Assembly (NCBI RefSeq): GCF_007655305.1
Contig: NZ_VLOG01000041.1
Location: 1-64,000, forward strand
Direction: 5' to 3'
Length of the DNA: 64,000 nucleotides
Source of the DNA: Algoriphagus algorifonticola
GTDB lineage: Bacteria > Bacteroidota > Bacteroidia > Cytophagales > Cyclobacteriaceae
The notes below the pieces were generated by a model. The model had not been told where the DNA came from. It did no database searches and worked only from the letters and a program-made list of their open reading frames with translations. This document shows, in pieces, positions 9,446 through 19,477 of the stretch. How positions within the stretch are numbered: position 1 is the first letter of the stretch; each line of letters opens with the position of its first letter. The position numbers and the translations under genes were made by a program.

Positions 9446-9813
9446 GTGTTAGATAGCCTCAAAAAATGTCTGTCAGATGTGACTATAGCATCGATTTGAT
9501 TTGAAAATGAGATTTGATAAAAAATAGCATCTTCGATATCTTTAGAATCCATCCGAAGTGCATTAAGTATATCTTTTTCGTCTCCATCCAAAAAATGAAA
9601 CATAGGAACAATAATGGTTAATATTTCTCTGGTTTTGTTATAATCAAGGTACTTAAGAAGGAAGTAGGAAACTGTTTGAATTAACCCAGTTGTTACATAG
9701 CCTTTGATTTTTCCGCTTTCTAAAGCAAAAGAAATTTTGTTAAAATTTTCGGGATTTTTTGTCCTTTTTATGGCTATGTCCAAAACCACATTCACATCAA
9801 AAAAGATCTTCAT
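9397..9813 (-). CDS. PIN-domain toxin-like ribonuclease (VapC type)
   Basis: 138 residues. PIN-domain acids are seen in FFDVNVVLD (D6), in DIEDAIFYQ and in VTSDRHF, the usual quartet region for Mg-dependent RNA cleavage. The start overlaps the antitoxin gene by 17 bp, so the antitoxin is translated first. The gene's end overlaps the convergent esterase gene by 49 bp. The target RNA cannot be told from sequence. Confidence 0.85.
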   Translation of the reverse strand: MKIFFDVNVVLDIAIKRTKNPENFNKISFALESGKIKGYVTTGLIQTVSYFLLKYLDYNKTREILTIIVPMFHFLDGDEKDILNALRMDSKDIEDAIFYQISFSNQIDAIVTSDRHFLRLSNTYLPVLTPEELVRRLD

Positions 9814-10063
9814 ACCCTAATTTTTTAGCCTTAGCCTTGTAGTATTCTTCTTTGTAATCGAAATCTTCGGGGAAATCGAATTTAGGTAATGACTGCATAT
9901 ACTCCACCAGAGACATTCCTTTGGGCAATCCGGTTTTGCGACTAATGAGTTTTTCAAAATGCTCTTCCACTAGGCTGGAAATGCTTTTCTCCTCTTTGTC
10001 TGCATACCGCTTGATTTTATCAAGCAGCTCTGCATCAATGGTAATATTTAGGCGCTTTTTCAT
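9797..10063 (-). CDS. DUF6364 antitoxin-like protein
   Basis: 88 residues. The N-terminal 45 residues (KKRLNITIDAELLDKIK ... SISSLVEEHFEKL) look like a ribbon-helix-helix DNA-binding domain, as in DUF6364 proteins. The acidic, aromatic C-terminus (FDFPEDFDYKEEYY) is the probable toxin-neutralising segment. It precedes the PIN gene with a 17-bp overlap. A palindrome ends 3 bases before the start codon and is the likely autoregulatory operator. No Shine-Dalgarno sequence is visible. Confidence 0.85.
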   Translation of the reverse strand: MKKRLNITIDAELLDKIKRYADKEEKSISSLVEEHFEKLISRKTGLPKGMSLVEYMQSLPKFDFPEDFDYKEEYYKAKAKKLGYEDLF

Positions 10064-10066
10064 TTG

Positions 10067-10094
10067 ATGCGTATTAATATTTAAATATACGCAT
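10067..10094 (-). promoter_or_regulatory. Palindromic operator at the antitoxin start
   Basis: Arms ATGCGTAT (10067-10074) and ATACGCAT (10087-10094) flank 12 AT-rich bases. The site lies 3 bases upstream of the antitoxin ATG, where a bound ribbon-helix-helix protein would block transcription start or ribosome access. Autoregulation is an inference from the gene family and the position. Confidence 0.55.
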
Positions 10095-10126
10095 TATTTA
10101 ACTATTCGTTCCATAAGAAGCTGGTT

Positions 10127-12646
10127 TTAAGATGGATCTACATCTACAATCCATCTTACTGAGCGAAATTCCGGTCTGGACTGTAAGTCTTCCAGTATTT
10201 CAGCCAGCCTTTCTTTGAAGCTTGTTTGGGTGGAGCCAGACCGGTCAAGCTTAATTAAACTTTCAAATTGGAATTGATTTTTGATGCGACCAATTAGGGC
10301 TTTTTCTGGGCCTAAAACGATTTTCTTTACAGGAATCTGTGCCATTTCCCGATGAAGTGCATTGGCAGCTTTTTCGGTAGTTTTAAAATCAGCATGCCTG
10401 GTGGTAATTTTAACCAACTTGACATAGGGTGGATAGTAAAACTTTTTCCTTTCCATCATTTCCTGACGGAAAAATTCATAATAATCTCCCTTGATTACCT
10501 TCTCAAAAATATCATTATCGGGATTTCGGGTTTGAATAATTACCTCTCCCTGAGTAGCTCTTCTTCCCGCTCGCCCTGCAACTTGGGTGATTTGCTGATA
10601 AGCTCTTTCTCCAGCTCTGAAATCGGGGAAGTTTAAAATCCTATCTCCATCCCATATGCCGACTACGGTGACTCTTCCAAAGTCCAGTCCTTTTGTGATC
10701 ATTTGGGTCCCTACTAAAATATCGATCTGACCAGCCCCGAATTCCTCCAACAATCGCTGATACCCATATTTATTCCGGGTTGTATCCAAGTCCATCCGGC
10801 CCATTCTTGCTTCCGGGAAAAGCATGCTTAAAGATTCTTCTATCCGCTCTGTGCCCATTCCCATGGTGGAAAGTTGGGTACTGCCACAAGCAGGGCAGGA
10901 GCTGGGAACTTTCTCCTTATAACCGCAATAATGACAGCGCATTTCTTCCGCAAATTGGTGGTAAGTTAAGCTCACATCACATTGTACACATTGACCTGTC
11001 CAGCCACAATCTTCACACTGAATGTAGGGTGAATATCCTCGCCTATTCTGGAAAATCAGCACTTGTTCATTTTTGCTGAGGGCATCCTGGATTTTTTCTC
11101 GCATCAAGCGGGTTGAATCCAATTTTAGGAGATTCTTTTTCCGGTCTGCACTCAGATTGGCGAGATGATATTGCGGGAGTTGGGCTTCTCCATAGCGCTG
11201 GTGTAGCTGCACATAGCCATATTTTTCCTGAAGTGCATTGAAATAAGATTCAAAAGAAGGGGTGGCAGAACCCAACAGCGTTTTGGCTTGATGAAAATAA
11301 GCGAGCATAATGGCGGAATCCCTTGCCTGAAATCTGGGTGCAGGATCAAATTGCTTGAAACTAGATTCGTGCTCCTCATCGACAATGATTAAGCCCAGGG
11401 AATCGAAGGGGAGAAAAATGGAGGAACGAACCCCCACTACAAATGAGAACCGGCCTGAAAGAACCCCATTCCAAACTTCCACCCGTTCATTATCAGAGTA
11501 TTTGGAATGGTAGACTCCCATCTTGGACCCAAAAACCTGCTGCAATCTGCTAACTATTTGTGTGGTAAGCGCGATTTCAGGAAGCAGCATGAGAACCTGC
11601 GAACCACTTTCCAAAACTTCCTGAATCAGTCTGATATAAATTTCGGTTTTACCGCTTCCGGTAATCCCATGGAGTAAGACGCATTGCTTCTCCTCAAAGT
11701 GTTTGTGGATTTCTCCAACGGCTAGCTCCTGTGAATCCGAAAGTTTGGCCGGTTCTTTTTCAGGCTCCATTTCTTCAATGCGGTTGACTACCACTTTGAA
11801 ACTTTCAAAAACACCATTTTTGATCAGGGTTTTCAAAGAGCTTTCGGAATCCCCCTCTTCCAACAAGGTAGCCTTATCAACTCCCTTTTCATTGAGTTTG
11901 ATGTTTTTGAAAACAGGAACATCCCTAAGGTATTTTAGTAGAATGGACTCTTGTTTGGCTTTTCCTGCCAATCCATCAAAAACTGCTTCCAATGCATTTT
12001 TATCAGAGGCGATTTCTGCTTTGATCCGGACTCTAGTTTCAATTTTTGGGCTATATTTTTCCTGTACTTTTTCAAAAATCAATACTGCCTCTTTGGCAAC
12101 CAAACTCTTCAATATGGGGTGTATAGTCTTGACGCCAAGAATTTTTTCACAGTCTTCATAGCTCAATTCTGCTTGATTTTCCAAGGCGTCCAGGATTTTA
12201 TCTTCCCTTTCATCCATAGGATAGGCAGCATTTTCCCGGTCAAAATTTGGGTTCGCCTGAACCTTAGACTCTGAGGATAGACGCAAGCCTGAAGGCAATG
12301 CCGCATGCATTACTTCACCGATATGGCAGCAATAATAGCTGGCCATCCAAACCCAAAATCTGATTTGAAGTGGATTTACGGATGGTTGATCATCCAATAC
12401 TTCCAAAATAGGCTTGGCATCATATGCTTGAGGAGGCTTATTATGAACTTTGCCAATGATTCCAGTCAGGATCTTTTTTCGGCCAAATTGAACAATTACC
12501 CGGGCGCCAATCTGAATTTCAGAAGCCAGATTTTTTGGAATTTTATAAGTGAACATCCTTGGAATGGGCACAGGAAGTATGATATCCGCGAAATTTTTCC
12601 CGGATTCCATCATCATATTATCTTCTTCTCCAAAAAGGCTTTGCAC
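10127..12646 (-). CDS. priA: Primosomal protein N' (replication restart helicase PriA)
   Basis: 839 residues, the family's usual length. The N-terminal 3'-DNA-binding domain is present (VPIPRMFTYKIP). Helicase motif I is GITGSGKTEIY near 330, and the DEAH-type box is DEEHE. A paired zinc cluster (CEDCGWTGQCVQCD ... CHYCGY ... CPACGS) lies inside the helicase core, followed by QMITKGLDF and QVAGRAGR. PriA reloads the replisome at stalled forks. The first ATG gives a short acidic extension before the conserved region, and a start a few codons later is possible. It begins 4 bases after the thioredoxin-domain gene, so they share a transcript. Confidence 0.96.
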   Translation of the reverse strand: MQSLFGEEDNMMMESGKNFADIILPVPIPRMFTYKIPKNLASEIQIGARVIVQFGRKKILTGIIGKVHNKPPQAYDAKPILEVLDDQPSVNPLQIRFWVWMASYYCCHIGEVMHAALPSGLRLSSESKVQANPNFDRENAAYPMDEREDKILDALENQAELSYEDCEKILGVKTIHPILKSLVAKEAVLIFEKVQEKYSPKIETRVRIKAEIASDKNALEAVFDGLAGKAKQESILLKYLRDVPVFKNIKLNEKGVDKATLLEEGDSESSLKTLIKNGVFESFKVVVNRIEEMEPEKEPAKLSDSQELAVGEIHKHFEEKQCVLLHGITGSGKTEIYIRLIQEVLESGSQVLMLLPEIALTTQIVSRLQQVFGSKMGVYHSKYSDNERVEVWNGVLSGRFSFVVGVRSSIFLPFDSLGLIIVDEEHESSFKQFDPAPRFQARDSAIMLAYFHQAKTLLGSATPSFESYFNALQEKYGYVQLHQRYGEAQLPQYHLANLSADRKKNLLKLDSTRLMREKIQDALSKNEQVLIFQNRRGYSPYIQCEDCGWTGQCVQCDVSLTYHQFAEEMRCHYCGYKEKVPSSCPACGSTQLSTMGMGTERIEESLSMLFPEARMGRMDLDTTRNKYGYQRLLEEFGAGQIDILVGTQMITKGLDFGRVTVVGIWDGDRILNFPDFRAGERAYQQITQVAGRAGRRATQGEVIIQTRNPDNDIFEKVIKGDYYEFFRQEMMERKKFYYPPYVKLVKITTRHADFKTTEKAANALHREMAQIPVKKIVLGPEKALIGRIKNQFQFESLIKLDRSGSTQTSFKERLAEILEDLQSRPEFRSVRWIVDVDPS

Positions 12647-12650
12647 TGAA

Positions 12651-14675
12651 TCAGGCTAGATAGGGTAGTTGTGAAATAGTTTCTTCTATGCTTGAGACCG
12701 GTTTTTGACAAGTATGGTCAAAGCAGACATAAATTAAGGCATTTCCATCCGAATCAGGCTTTTTGTCGGAAAGAATAGGGGCAGTTTCTGTCATGTTTTC
12801 TGACCAAGCTATAACTGCATTAGGTTGATAGCTTCGCTGAATCTCTAAGGCTTTCTCTTGAGCACCTTGACCAACAACCCCGATTTCAGCCGTGGGAACG
12901 AGCGACTCTAATAAAAAAGAGGCCCAATTACAGAGAAATCCGGGTTCTTTTAAAATTAAGCTTTTCATTCCTCCCAGCATTTTAGAAGCGACTTCACCGT
13001 ATTTCTCTTCATAAGTAAATATCGAAAGTCTGTGTAGGTTTCGGGCCATGACAGAATTGGAGGCAGGAATGACATTGTCAAAGAGTTCTTTTTTGTCTGC
13101 AATAAGCTTTTCTGCTTTGGGATTGTTGAAAAAGAAGAACCCGTCGCTTTTATCGTAAAAAGCCTCTAGACAATAATCGCTTAATTTTTGTGCAAACTCC
13201 AAATAGGTCAATTTTCCACTGGCTTCAAAAGCCATCATATTAGCTTTGATCACCTGAGCGTAGTCTTCCAAAAATGCGGGGGTGTAGTAATGACCGTTTT
13301 TGTAAGATCTATAGAGCAAATCTTTTTGGTAGAGCTTTTCTTTGATGAAATCTAAATTATTCAATGCAAGCTGCAAGTAATGATGATTGCCAGTGGCATG
13401 ATAGGCTTGGAGTAAGCCTGAACTCATCAAAGCATTCCATCCGGATAGAATTTTATCATCTTTGCCTGGAAAAATCCTTTGATTTCGGACCTCAAGCAGG
13501 CTCTTTTTAATTTGTTTGATTTTCTTTTTTATTTCCTCTTCGCTCATACCAAATTCTGAAGCAATTTGGGAATAGCTGTCTGTTTGGAATAAGATGTTTA
13601 CCCCATCTTCCCAATTTCCATTGGGTTTGAGATTGTATAATTTTTTGAGCCAGGGCAGTTCATCTCCAACCAACTCCTGTAATTCAGCATAGGTCCAGGT
13701 ATAAAATTTCCCTTCTACTCCATCGCTATCTGCATCTTGTGCTGCATGAAAGCCACCTTCTTCCTGTAGCATTTCCGCTTCAAGCCAGGCGATGGTTTCT
13801 TCAACTTTTTCCAAGAAAAAATGATCACCGCTAACTTGGTATGCCTTGGCATAAAGTTCGACCAACTGCCCATTATCATAGAGCATCTTTTCGAAATGGG
13901 GAGCAAACCATTCTCCATCTACAGAATATCTGGCAAAACCACCTCTCAAATGATCATAAATACCACCCATGCCGATTTTCTTCAAAGTAAAAAACACTTT
14001 ATCCTTCAACTCTTCATTTTTGGAAAGTAAGGCGTAATCAAGTGTGAAAAGCCAGATGGCTGGCATGGGAAATTTGGGAACACGATTCATTCCGCCCCAT
14101 TCCATATCAAACTGAGAGTTGAGTTTTAAGCTTATTTCTGCCAAATCATCCGGATCAAAATCAAGTTCTCCTGCTGAAATCCCATATTTTTCTGTTTCTC
14201 GTCGGGCCAGACTTTTTCCAAAACCTTCTGCGCTTTCAGCCAATTGATCCTCGTGCTTTGCGAAAGCATCTGCGATATTAGCCAAAAGGCCCTTCCATTG
14301 GTGATTCTTGAAATAGGTTCCCCCGTAAAATGGTTTTTGGTTAGGCATCAAAAAAACATTCAATGGCCATCCTCCCTGTAATCCCATGGCCTGAACCGCA
14401 TCCATATAGATATTATCCAAATCAGGTCGCTCTTCCCGGTCAATCTTGATGCATATAAAGTACTCATTCATCAAATCTGCTGTGACCTTATCTTCAAAGC
14501 TCTCTCTTTCCATTACATGACACCAATGGCATGCTGAGTAGCCTATAGAAACCAATATGGGCTTGTTCTCTTTCTTAGCTTTTTCCAGTGCTTCTTCTCC
14601 CCATGGATACCAGTCTACTGGATTATGAGCGTGCTGGAGAAGATAGGGACTTTGACTATGAATGAGTCGATTCAT
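12651..14675 (-). CDS. YyaL/SPATA20-type thioredoxin-domain protein
   Basis: 674 residues. The N-terminal thioredoxin-like domain (DUF255, about 1-165) starts with [21 protein letters not shown] and has the CHWCH active-site-like motif near residue 49. The rest is a six-hairpin (alpha/alpha toroid) domain related to N-acylglucosamine epimerases ([26 protein letters not shown]). Family length is about 670-700, so it is complete. The exact function of this widespread family is not settled; a redox or sugar-related role is plausible. It is upstream of priA and separated by 4 bases. Confidence 0.9.
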   Translation of the reverse strand: MNRLIHSQSPYLLQHAHNPVDWYPWGEEALEKAKKENKPILVSIGYSACHWCHVMERESFEDKVTADLMNEYFICIKIDREERPDLDNIYMDAVQAMGLQGGWPLNVFLMPNQKPFYGGTYFKNHQWKGLLANIADAFAKHEDQLAESAEGFGKSLARRETEKYGISAGELDFDPDDLAEISLKLNSQFDMEWGGMNRVPKFPMPAIWLFTLDYALLSKNEELKDKVFFTLKKIGMGGIYDHLRGGFARYSVDGEWFAPHFEKMLYDNGQLVELYAKAYQVSGDHFFLEKVEETIAWLEAEMLQEEGGFHAAQDADSDGVEGKFYTWTYAELQELVGDELPWLKKLYNLKPNGNWEDGVNILFQTDSYSQIASEFGMSEEEIKKKIKQIKKSLLEVRNQRIFPGKDDKILSGWNALMSSGLLQAYHATGNHHYLQLALNNLDFIKEKLYQKDLLYRSYKNGHYYTPAFLEDYAQVIKANMMAFEASGKLTYLEFAQKLSDYCLEAFYDKSDGFFFFNNPKAEKLIADKKELFDNVIPASNSVMARNLHRLSIFTYEEKYGEVASKMLGGMKSLILKEPGFLCNWASFLLESLVPTAEIGVVGQGAQEKALEIQRSYQPNAVIAWSENMTETAPILSDKKPDSDGNALIYVCFDHTCQKPVSSIEETISQLPYLA

Positions 14676-14795
14676 TGATTTGATAATTTATGGAGAACCC
14701 TTGAAGGATCAATTGAATTTGATTGAAATTTATCCGCTTTCCTGCGTCTAGGAAATTACTGCTTATCATCAGCTCAAAGGATCGGAATTTGGGTG

Positions 14796-14816
14796 CTTCG
14801 GTCTTCGGTCTTCGGT
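14796..14816. repeat. Three tandem CTTCGGT heptamers
   Basis: Three perfect copies of CTTCGGT followed by a broken fourth (CTTCCCA). They lie in the 203-base gap between the GSCFA gene and the YyaL-type gene (14676-14878), which otherwise shows no feature. Simple slippage is the likely cause. Confidence 0.8.
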
Positions 14817-14878
14817 CTTCCCAAAGGTCAAGAAAAGAAAATTTGGCAATTGGCATCATTGAGGATAATCAGATTATA

Positions 14879-15859
14879 TTAATGAAACCCTTGGAGCGTT
14901 TTTGAAACAGTTTCGATTTCATTGGAAAAATCAAATTCCTCGTTTAATCGTTCCAGTTTACTTTTTAAGTTCTGTAAGAATTTCTGATGCGAATTGCTTT
15001 CAGGATTAAGTGGACGATGAGCAAGTTCACGATTTACCTTTTGAATTTCCTGATAGGTAACCAGCGTTTCTTGGGTGAATTGACTTTTTATCCACTTTTC
15101 CCAGATATAGTTCTCGGCCTCTTCTGTGGGGTGGATTCTATCTTCTTTGTAAAATCTATAATCCCTTAACTCATCAATCATGATTTCATAGGAAGGAAAA
15201 TAGGACACTGAATTGTACTTTCTTTCCAATTTCTCGCAAAGCACCCTCAAAAGGCTTTTACTTAGTTGATTTTCGGGAATTCCATCTTTGATGTGACGAA
15301 CGGGGCTGACAGTTAAGATGATTTTAAGATTCGGGAATTCACTTGACATGTTATCCAAAACATGGGATAGGTCGAATACCATTTTGTCCAGCTCAGTGAT
15401 TTTCTTTTCAAACAAATTTTGAGGTTGTTTATGGCAGTTGGCTACTTTCCCAAAATCCTGATGCTCATAAATCCAGGCAGTACCAAAAGTCAGGATTAAG
15501 TGGGACCCTTCTTTGAGATATTGATGGGTTTGTTCGATCTGGTGAGTCCATTTTGTTCTGAGCTCTTCTTTTGATTTCGCATTCAAATCTGAATGACAGG
15601 AATAATGGAAAAATAGATCTTCCCGTTGCAGAATCCCCCCTTCATCTAATTTGTTCTTGAATAAGGCATGATCTATCAATTCCGCCAAGATACTGGGGTG
15701 GAAAATGGTGCCAAAAGGGTTGACTAGCATATCAAACTTGGCTTCTTTCATCCGCCTTCCCATAGAATCAGCAAAGCAGGAGCCCATGCTTAAAATTTTA
15801 GACTGATAAGTGATAGGGGAAAGGCTTTCGGGAATCGAAAAATTAGTCATCCATTGCAT
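14879..15859 (-). CDS. GSCFA-domain protein
   Basis: 326 residues. The family signature MGSCFADSMG is near residue 27 and the domain fills most of the chain (ILTVSPVRHIKDG near 187, and DDRIHPTEEAENYIWE-like text near 240). GSCFA is an SGNH-hydrolase-like family found widely in Bacteroidota, often near cell-envelope genes. Serine in GSCFA and the DRIHPT histidine would be the catalytic residues. It has no signal peptide, so it probably acts in the cytoplasm. The substrate is unknown. Confidence 0.88.
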   Translation of the reverse strand: MQWMTNFSIPESLSPITYQSKILSMGSCFADSMGRRMKEAKFDMLVNPFGTIFHPSILAELIDHALFKNKLDEGGILQREDLFFHYSCHSDLNAKSKEELRTKWTHQIEQTHQYLKEGSHLILTFGTAWIYEHQDFGKVANCHKQPQNLFEKKITELDKMVFDLSHVLDNMSSEFPNLKIILTVSPVRHIKDGIPENQLSKSLLRVLCEKLERKYNSVSYFPSYEIMIDELRDYRFYKEDRIHPTEEAENYIWEKWIKSQFTQETLVTYQEIQKVNRELAHRPLNPESNSHQKFLQNLKSKLERLNEEFDFSNEIETVSKTLQGFH

Positions 15860-15997
15860 TCTGTGAAATTAAGGAATTGGAGCTTTTTAAGCTGCTAATG
15901 GGCTACTAAATTTTCTATAATCCCATGTGAAACCCCTAGTCAATAGGAATAACATATACTATCCGGACTTTGAAAGGGTCAAATTTGTTTTGATGAG

Positions 15998-16240
15998 TTC
16001 AACTCCTTCAGAGTTGGGAAGGGGTGGATAATGCTGCATTATTTCCACCAGTTTCACTGGTGGCTATTGAGGAGTTCAACCACTTCGTGGTTATTTTCAT
16101 GACCGAAGCGATTTGAGGTCTAACCAACCCTGAAAGGATTTAACCTTATAATAGTCACGGGCCTGCTTTTGCTAGTTGGCAGGTGTAATCCGTGGAATGA
16201 AAAATTTTACGGCTAGCAATTCCTGACCCTGAGGGGGTCA
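15998..16240. repeat. Cluster of small hairpins in an intergenic region
   Basis: The 403-base gap (15860-16262) holds at least four perfect short inverted repeats: CAACTC/GAGTTG (16000-16016), CCACCAGT/ACTGGTGG (16045-16063), AACCAC/GTGGTT (16078-16092) and TGACCC/GGGTCA (16224-16240). A nested pair CACGG/CCGTG and CCTGC/GCAGG lies near 16156-16195. Loops are mostly TTC or purine-rich. The pattern resembles REP-like hairpin mosaics scattered in Bacteroidota genomes. It follows the DUF1835 gene on its 3' side and might act as a terminator or RNA stabiliser. Confidence 0.6.
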
Positions 16241-16262
16241 AACTTTAATTTTGCCTATTTCT

Positions 16263-16976
16263 TCAGCCTATTTTCTCCCAAATTCTCAATACCTGTAAAT
16301 CACCTAAACCATAGTGAGGAGATATTTGGCAAAAGTGCCGAAAGGCATCCTGAAAAGTGGAGTCGGGGTGTTGTTGCTTGAATTTGACCAAAATTTTAGC
16401 TGGTAGATTTTGCATTTTGATCTCCTCTATTCCTTTGATTGCTTTGGATAAAAAGGAAAATCTACCTTCATATCCGGAAATTTCGTTTGTAAGCATTTCG
16501 AAGTTCCCTCCTTTGTAATGATCCCAAAGCTTTCTAAAAAGTAGTAAATCCGAATCTGTAAGCAACTGGGCATTTTGAAATTGATCCTGTAAATCCTTTT
16601 GATAAAGATTTGCAAAACTGTAAGGAGACTTCTCATCGGGAAGTACTAGATAGGATTTATGATTTTTTGCAGCTAATAAACTGACAGCCTTCCAGAAATT
16701 TACTTGACAGAAGCAATCTTCCTCAAACCAAAAATAAACCTCCGACTTATCCGGGATTTTGGTGATTTTCTCGATTTCGGCCTTGGAATAGGTGTCGTAG
16801 TTTAGATCTTGATATTCCTCTGAAATGAAGTTTTTTCTTGTTTTCCAAAATGCTTCATCAGAATCAGATTCAATCGGACCGTCAATTAAGCATTCTCTGA
16901 ATATGATCTTTTCACCTATAATGTCCTTCGGAAACTGATCCTTCAATGCATCTCCATTGAGTATGTGGTAAATCAT
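16263..16976 (-). CDS. DUF1835 domain protein
   Basis: 237 residues. The N-terminus YHILNGDALKDQFP with FRECLIDGP near residue 30 is the DUF1835 signature, and the C-terminal half (about 130-237) is helical. The function of the family is unknown. It overlaps the DUF1801 gene by 4 bp and sits last in an operon that begins with a penicillin-binding-protein-4-like gene. Confidence 0.85.
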   Translation of the reverse strand: MIYHILNGDALKDQFPKDIIGEKIIFRECLIDGPIESDSDEAFWKTRKNFISEEYQDLNYDTYSKAEIEKITKIPDKSEVYFWFEEDCFCQVNFWKAVSLLAAKNHKSYLVLPDEKSPYSFANLYQKDLQDQFQNAQLLTDSDLLLFRKLWDHYKGGNFEMLTNEISGYEGRFSFLSKAIKGIEEIKMQNLPAKILVKFKQQHPDSTFQDAFRHFCQISPHYGLGDLQVLRIWEKIG

Positions 16977-17398
16977 CTGGAAGGATATTTTTCCTTCATA
17001 AAATCGTAAGATTTTTTAATCAATTCTCGTAGAACGGATTCATTTATATCTGCCAACTTATTGATATATAAGCAGGAAACACTCATTTTATGCTTTCCCA
17101 ATTTGGATAATAACTCATCAAAGTTATTCTCCATGCATCCGAGTAAATAAACTGAAATCGAAGCTTTTCTGGGAGAAAATCCAACAATTAGAAAGTCTCC
17201 CTCTCTTCCTGAATCATACTTATAATGATATTGACCAAAGCCTACTATAGATGGTCCCCACATAACTGCTTTTTCACCGGTCACTTCTTCCATCATCTTC
17301 TTTAAGGCAAAGGCGTCTTCCTTCTTTTTAGGAGATTCTACTGCCTCGATAAACTCGTCCACAGAGGCATCGGTTGCTTGGGTTTTATTTTCAGCCAA
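16973..17398 (-). CDS. DUF1801 domain protein
   Basis: 141 residues, full family length. The DUF1801 pattern is seen: SVDEFIEAVESPKKKEDAF, VMWGPSIVGFGQYHYKY and FSPRKASISVYLL. Members have a small alpha/beta fold (YdhG-like); the biochemical role is not established. It starts 2 bases after the S9 peptidase gene and overlaps DUF1835 by 4 bp, so translation is coupled. Confidence 0.88.
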   Translation of the reverse strand: MAENKTQATDASVDEFIEAVESPKKKEDAFALKKMMEEVTGEKAVMWGPSIVGFGQYHYKYDSGREGDFLIVGFSPRKASISVYLLGCMENNFDELLSKLGKHKMSVSCLYINKLADINESVLRELIKKSYDFMKEKYPSR

Positions 17399-17400
17399 AA

Positions 17401-19476
17401 TCAGTTCATTAAGTGTTTTTTCAAGAAATCTGCGGTTGATTTATCTACCCGAATCATGTTTCTCCATTTCATCCAATGATGTGTGTCTCCGGGTATCAAG
17501 ATGGATTCGTAGGGCTTATTCAATTCTTCAAATCTTCGAATTAGATCTGTGGTTTGGCTCACGTTGACATTTCTGTCATCATCGGAATGAATAAAGAGCA
17601 CAGGTGATGTCCAAGTGTCCAAATCTGCTATTGGGGAGGATTTCCATGCGATTTCCAAAGCTTTTTCATAGTCTGGAGCTACTTCATAACCATCCGGTAA
17701 ATCATACCTTCCGTCCATGTCATGAACTCCATGGATGTCCACCCCAACCTTAAATAAATCCGAGTCTCTGGCCAAAGCCAAAGCAGTCAAAAATCCGCCG
17801 TAACTGCCCCCGTAAATCCCTATTTTATCCGAGTCAACTTGCGGTAAATCTGCCAAGAATTCTCCTCCAGCTTTTACATCCTGATATTCTACAGCTCCCT
17901 GATAGTATCCATAAGCAGGCCGGTGAAATTCATAGCCATAACCAATTCCCAATCTGAAATTGACTGAAAGGACAACAAAACCTAATTCTGCCAGATATTG
18001 GTTGAGTGAATAAGTATTAGAATAATAATCCATGTAGCTCCAGCCTAGAAGCATTTGCCTTTGCGGACCTCCATGAACAAATACTACTCCTGGCTTTTGA
18101 GGAGGCCCTCCGGCTTTTTCAAAAAGCTGTCCATAGACTATCGTGCCATCTGGAGCAGTAAAACTGACTTGTTTGGGCGTGATTAAGCTTGTTTGAGGAA
18201 AATCAGAGGGGATCAAATTTTCCTGTAAAACTCGTATTTCCGCTCCCTTTTTCAAGGTGACTAAATGAGGCCTTTGAGCGGTTGCAGAAAAATATGCCAG
18301 CGTATTCCCTTGTCCAATGGTAACCGGATAGGCCTCAATTCCAGTTCCTGTTGTTTCCCAATTAAGCTTTTTGCTGGAAAGATCAATAGAACCAATATGC
18401 CTTCTATCCATATCTTCTTTTTCAGGACCAGTATTAGCCGAAAAGACCAATTTCTTGTTGTCTGTGCTTAGTTTGATTTGTTCCACCATATAATCTCCCG
18501 GAGTCAGTAAGGTAGTGGTCCCCGAGTTGATGTCTAAGGAGTATAAGTGTTGCCACCCATCTTGGTAAGACTCGAAAATCAACTCATTTGTATTGGGAAA
18601 AGCAAAAAATGGATAGCGGTAGGACCCTCTCAATGTTTCGGGAGCCTTCCAAAGCATTTTCCCTTCGCCTGAACTCACATCTGCTATCCAAATTTCCCAA
18701 GGGACATGTCTTGGTTCCAAAAGAGAAAAGGCTGCTCCTTCACCACCCAATGTCTTTATAAAAGCTAGCTTATTTCCATCCGGAGACCATTTAGGCTGGG
18801 AATAGCGATGAAAAGAAGGGGCAATCCAATGTATGGGTGTTTGGGTGTTTTCGAATATACCTAAGAGCTGATGTCCACCCCGATTTACTGTAAATGCTAT
18901 CTTTTTTCCATCAGGTGAAAATTCCAATGAATTAACAGAACCTTTGACTTCAAATAATTGGGTGGTTTTTTCTTTCCCGGATAAATCAGCTTTCCATACT
19001 TGGCCATTTTTCAAAAAAACTAATTGTTGTCCTGCACCCAAAAAGAAATCATCTCCTTCGGTTACCACTGCTGCGACCTTTGTTTGAAGGTTGATTTTCC
19101 AGATTTCTACCTTGGGAAGCTTAGGTAAATTTTGTGCATTGACAGTTGAGGATGCATTTCCTCCTCCATGGTCGCCTCCTCTTACAAAAACCAACCAATT
19201 TCCATCAGGAGTAAATCGAAGACTGCTGATTTCTTGCCCATCATCTTCATTGAAAGAAGTGAGTTTTGTGGGTTTGAAATCAGGGCCTTCAGCGAAATAC
19301 ACATTGCGTTTTCCTTGTTCGTTCATAGCCCAGGCGATCTTTTCACCGGAAGGTGAGGAAGTTAGTTCGGAGGGAAAGCTGAATTTTCCCACCTGTTCCA
19401 TGCTAAAGTTTTGGGCTTTTGCCAGAAAACAAAAAGATAGAAATAGAATGAATAAAAGCGATGTGGTCTTCTTCAT
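17401..19476 (-). CDS. S9 family (prolyl oligopeptidase/DPP-type) peptidase
   Basis: 691 residues with a signal peptide (cleavage after FLAKA near residue 21). An N-terminal beta-propeller (about 25-400) shows PD40-type repeats such as PSGEKIAWAMN, PDGNWLVFV, PDGKKIAF and PDGNKLAF. The C-terminal hydrolase domain has GIYGGSYGGF (nucleophile Ser), HSDDDRNV (Asp) and DTHHW (His). It is a periplasmic or surface serine peptidase acting on short peptides. It starts 1 base after the end of the dacB gene, implying one operon. Confidence 0.92.
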   Translation of the reverse strand: MKKTTSLLFILFLSFCFLAKAQNFSMEQVGKFSFPSELTSSPSGEKIAWAMNEQGKRNVYFAEGPDFKPTKLTSFNEDDGQEISSLRFTPDGNWLVFVRGGDHGGGNASSTVNAQNLPKLPKVEIWKINLQTKVAAVVTEGDDFFLGAGQQLVFLKNGQVWKADLSGKEKTTQLFEVKGSVNSLEFSPDGKKIAFTVNRGGHQLLGIFENTQTPIHWIAPSFHRYSQPKWSPDGNKLAFIKTLGGEGAAFSLLEPRHVPWEIWIADVSSGEGKMLWKAPETLRGSYRYPFFAFPNTNELIFESYQDGWQHLYSLDINSGTTTLLTPGDYMVEQIKLSTDNKKLVFSANTGPEKEDMDRRHIGSIDLSSKKLNWETTGTGIEAYPVTIGQGNTLAYFSATAQRPHLVTLKKGAEIRVLQENLIPSDFPQTSLITPKQVSFTAPDGTIVYGQLFEKAGGPPQKPGVVFVHGGPQRQMLLGWSYMDYYSNTYSLNQYLAELGFVVLSVNFRLGIGYGYEFHRPAYGYYQGAVEYQDVKAGGEFLADLPQVDSDKIGIYGGSYGGFLTALALARDSDLFKVGVDIHGVHDMDGRYDLPDGYEVAPDYEKALEIAWKSSPIADLDTWTSPVLFIHSDDDRNVNVSQTTDLIRRFEELNKPYESILIPGDTHHWMKWRNMIRVDKSTADFLKKHLMN

Positions 19477-19477
19477 G

